A DNA stretch of 6,258 nt from Spirochaetaceae bacterium. GTDB lineage: Bacteria > Spirochaetota > Spirochaetia > Treponematales > Breznakiellaceae. Both the position numbers and the translations under genes were made by a program. Location: positions 1 through 6,258 of the forward strand of contig JAITRV010000045.1 of NCBI GenBank assembly GCA_031288215.1, written 5' to 3'. The notes under the pieces were generated by a model. That model had not been told where the DNA came from, ran no database searches, and saw only the letters and a list, made by a program, of their open reading frames with translations. Positions 5,876 through 6,258 of the stretch are shown here, piece after piece; the stretch's first letter is position 1, and each line of letters begins with the position of its first letter.

Positions 5876-5996
5876 CTTACGAGGCGTCATGATAAGGGGG
5901 GAAGCCTCCCCCCTCGCTCCAGCCTCCTCGGGTTCCGCCCTGCGGTGGCTTCCGCTACCCCCCTCTAAGGGGGGCCAAGCCCGGGCAACCGCAGGT
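5876..5996. repeat. Hairpin-rich intergenic block with alternating G6 and C6 runs
   Basis: Four runs occur in the order G6 (5896-5901), C6 (5908-5913), C6 (5958-5963), G6 (5969-5974). Neighbouring runs make two hairpins with 6- and 5-base loops; alternatively AAGCC (5902-5906) pairs with GGCTT (5947-5951) as an extension of the G6/C6 pairing of runs one and three. AAGGGGGG followed by AAGCC occurs twice (from 5894 and from 5967), and CCTGCGGT (5939-5946) is the inverse of ACCGCAGG (5988-5995). This build suggests a dispersed palindromic element rather than a gene. Copy number cannot be judged from one window. Confidence 0.5.
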
Positions 5997-6162
5997 TGTA
6001 TATTAGATGATGCGGCATGGCCTAGCGCCACTAAATGTCCCCAATGTTAAACTATTGCGGCCCAGCTTTAGCCGGGCCGGTGCGCGCGCCCCCGGACCCC
6101 CGCTTCAAACCCGTGCCCAGGAGGTGACTGACATTGCGCCACGAAAGCTCGTGAAAGGAGGA
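5997..6162. other. Intergenic stretch without a recognisable gene
   Basis: No credible reading frame or tRNA was found. It contains the hairpin CGGCCC (6058-6063)/GGGCCG (6074-6079), a very GC-rich run (6080-6102) and the small hairpin CACGA (6140-6144)/TCGTG (6149-6153) just before the intron-like start. An AGGAGG at 6119-6124 opens only a 19-codon GTG frame. Confidence 0.5.
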
Positions 6163-6258
6163 GTGCGACACGAGGTCGCTTGAAATAGCTGACTAAGATA
6201 GGACAAAGGAGGTGAGAGCATTAAGAACTATCTTTCGGTCTACCCCTTCCATGTGGGG
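6163..6258 (+). mobile_element. Candidate 5' end of a group II intron (partial, runs off the right edge)
   Basis: The stretch begins GTGCG, the 5' consensus of group II introns. The next bases form a perfect hairpin GCGAC (6165-6169), ACGAG loop, GTCGC (6175-6179), placed as the opening stem in known introns. GAC-T-AAGATAG (6191-6201) then pairs with CTATCTT-TCG-GTC (6228-6240) across an A/G-rich internal segment, and CCCC (6243-6246) meets GGGG (6255-6258) at the edge. Such nested stems right after GTGCG resemble intron domain I. No catalytic domain V or reverse transcriptase can be seen because the window ends, so the class and boundary are unproven. Another structured RNA, or a gene start behind AAAGGAGG at 6205-6212, remains possible. 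Confidence 0.5.

Noticed and set aside
5831..6031. 66-codon minus-strand frame upstream of the URO-D-like gene
   Set aside because: Its bases are those of the palindromic G6/C6 block and the candidate promoter, it has no convincing ribosome binding site, and the product is Ala/Gly/Arg low-complexity.
6034..6050. TGTCCCCAATG stretch as the end of an insertion sequence
   Set aside because: No matching inverted copy and no transposase frame were found in the window.
6080..6118. tRNA-like arm (TTCAAAC)
   Set aside because: The flanking bases do not form the required T stem and no cloverleaf can be built around it.
6124..6183. 19-codon GTG frame behind an AGGAGG sequence
   Set aside because: It is very short with no usable spacing between AGGAGG and the GTG, and its end falls in the opening hairpin of the intron-like segment.
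6212..6258. Frame starting at GTG 6212 and open to the right edge
   Set aside because: Only 15 codons are visible and the same bases are explained by paired RNA stems. It could still be the start of a gene and is left open.

Overview
The window is bacterial. All convincing genes lie on the minus strand and transcription runs from high to low coordinates. Two transcription units are visible: (i) a stand-alone gene of the uroporphyrinogen-decarboxylase-like (URO-D/MtaA) superfamily at 4811-5806; (ii) a dipeptide/oligopeptide-type ABC importer operon running leftward from about 4700 to beyond the left edge, in the order substrate-binding protein, permease DppB, permease DppC, ATPase DppD and the first 13 codons of the second ATPase DppF. 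DNA is GC-rich with many C and G homopolymers. The binding protein has a signal peptide without a lipobox cysteine, which fits a periplasm and so a diderm host. Together with the style of the genes this would suit a spirochete such as a gut Treponema, but that assignment is inference and is not proved by the sequence.

Layout, right to left. 5807-6258 has no convincing protein gene. It holds, from the right edge, a stretch (from about 6163) starting GTGCG whose nested hairpins look like the 5' end of a group II intron; a GC-rich hairpin region (6058-6120); and a block of alternating G6 and C6 runs (5896-5974) that resembles a dispersed intergenic repeat. The URO-D-like gene follows, with a strong ribosome binding site. 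Its product keeps the His-x-Cys...Cys zinc ligand pattern of corrinoid-linked methyltransferases and lacks the RQAGR region of true HemE.

The 307-base gap 4504-4810 is the most unusual part. It has three tandem 16-bp repeats with ACCGGT cores, two TTGATCAA palindromes over a predicted -35/-10 promoter, an AT-rich start region, a 41-codon leader ORF with a good Shine-Dalgarno and a TGA-TAA double stop, two strong hairpins and a fourth ACCGGT palindrome just before the binding-protein gene. This looks like an elaborate control region for the importer.

The importer genes are tightly packed: a 12-base gap before dppB, then ATGA, ATGA and TGATG overlaps before dppC, dppD and dppF, implying translational coupling and one complex. 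The transported substrate cannot be read from sequence. The methyltransferase-like neighbour raises the possibility of a methylated compound, but no corrinoid protein gene is present in the window.
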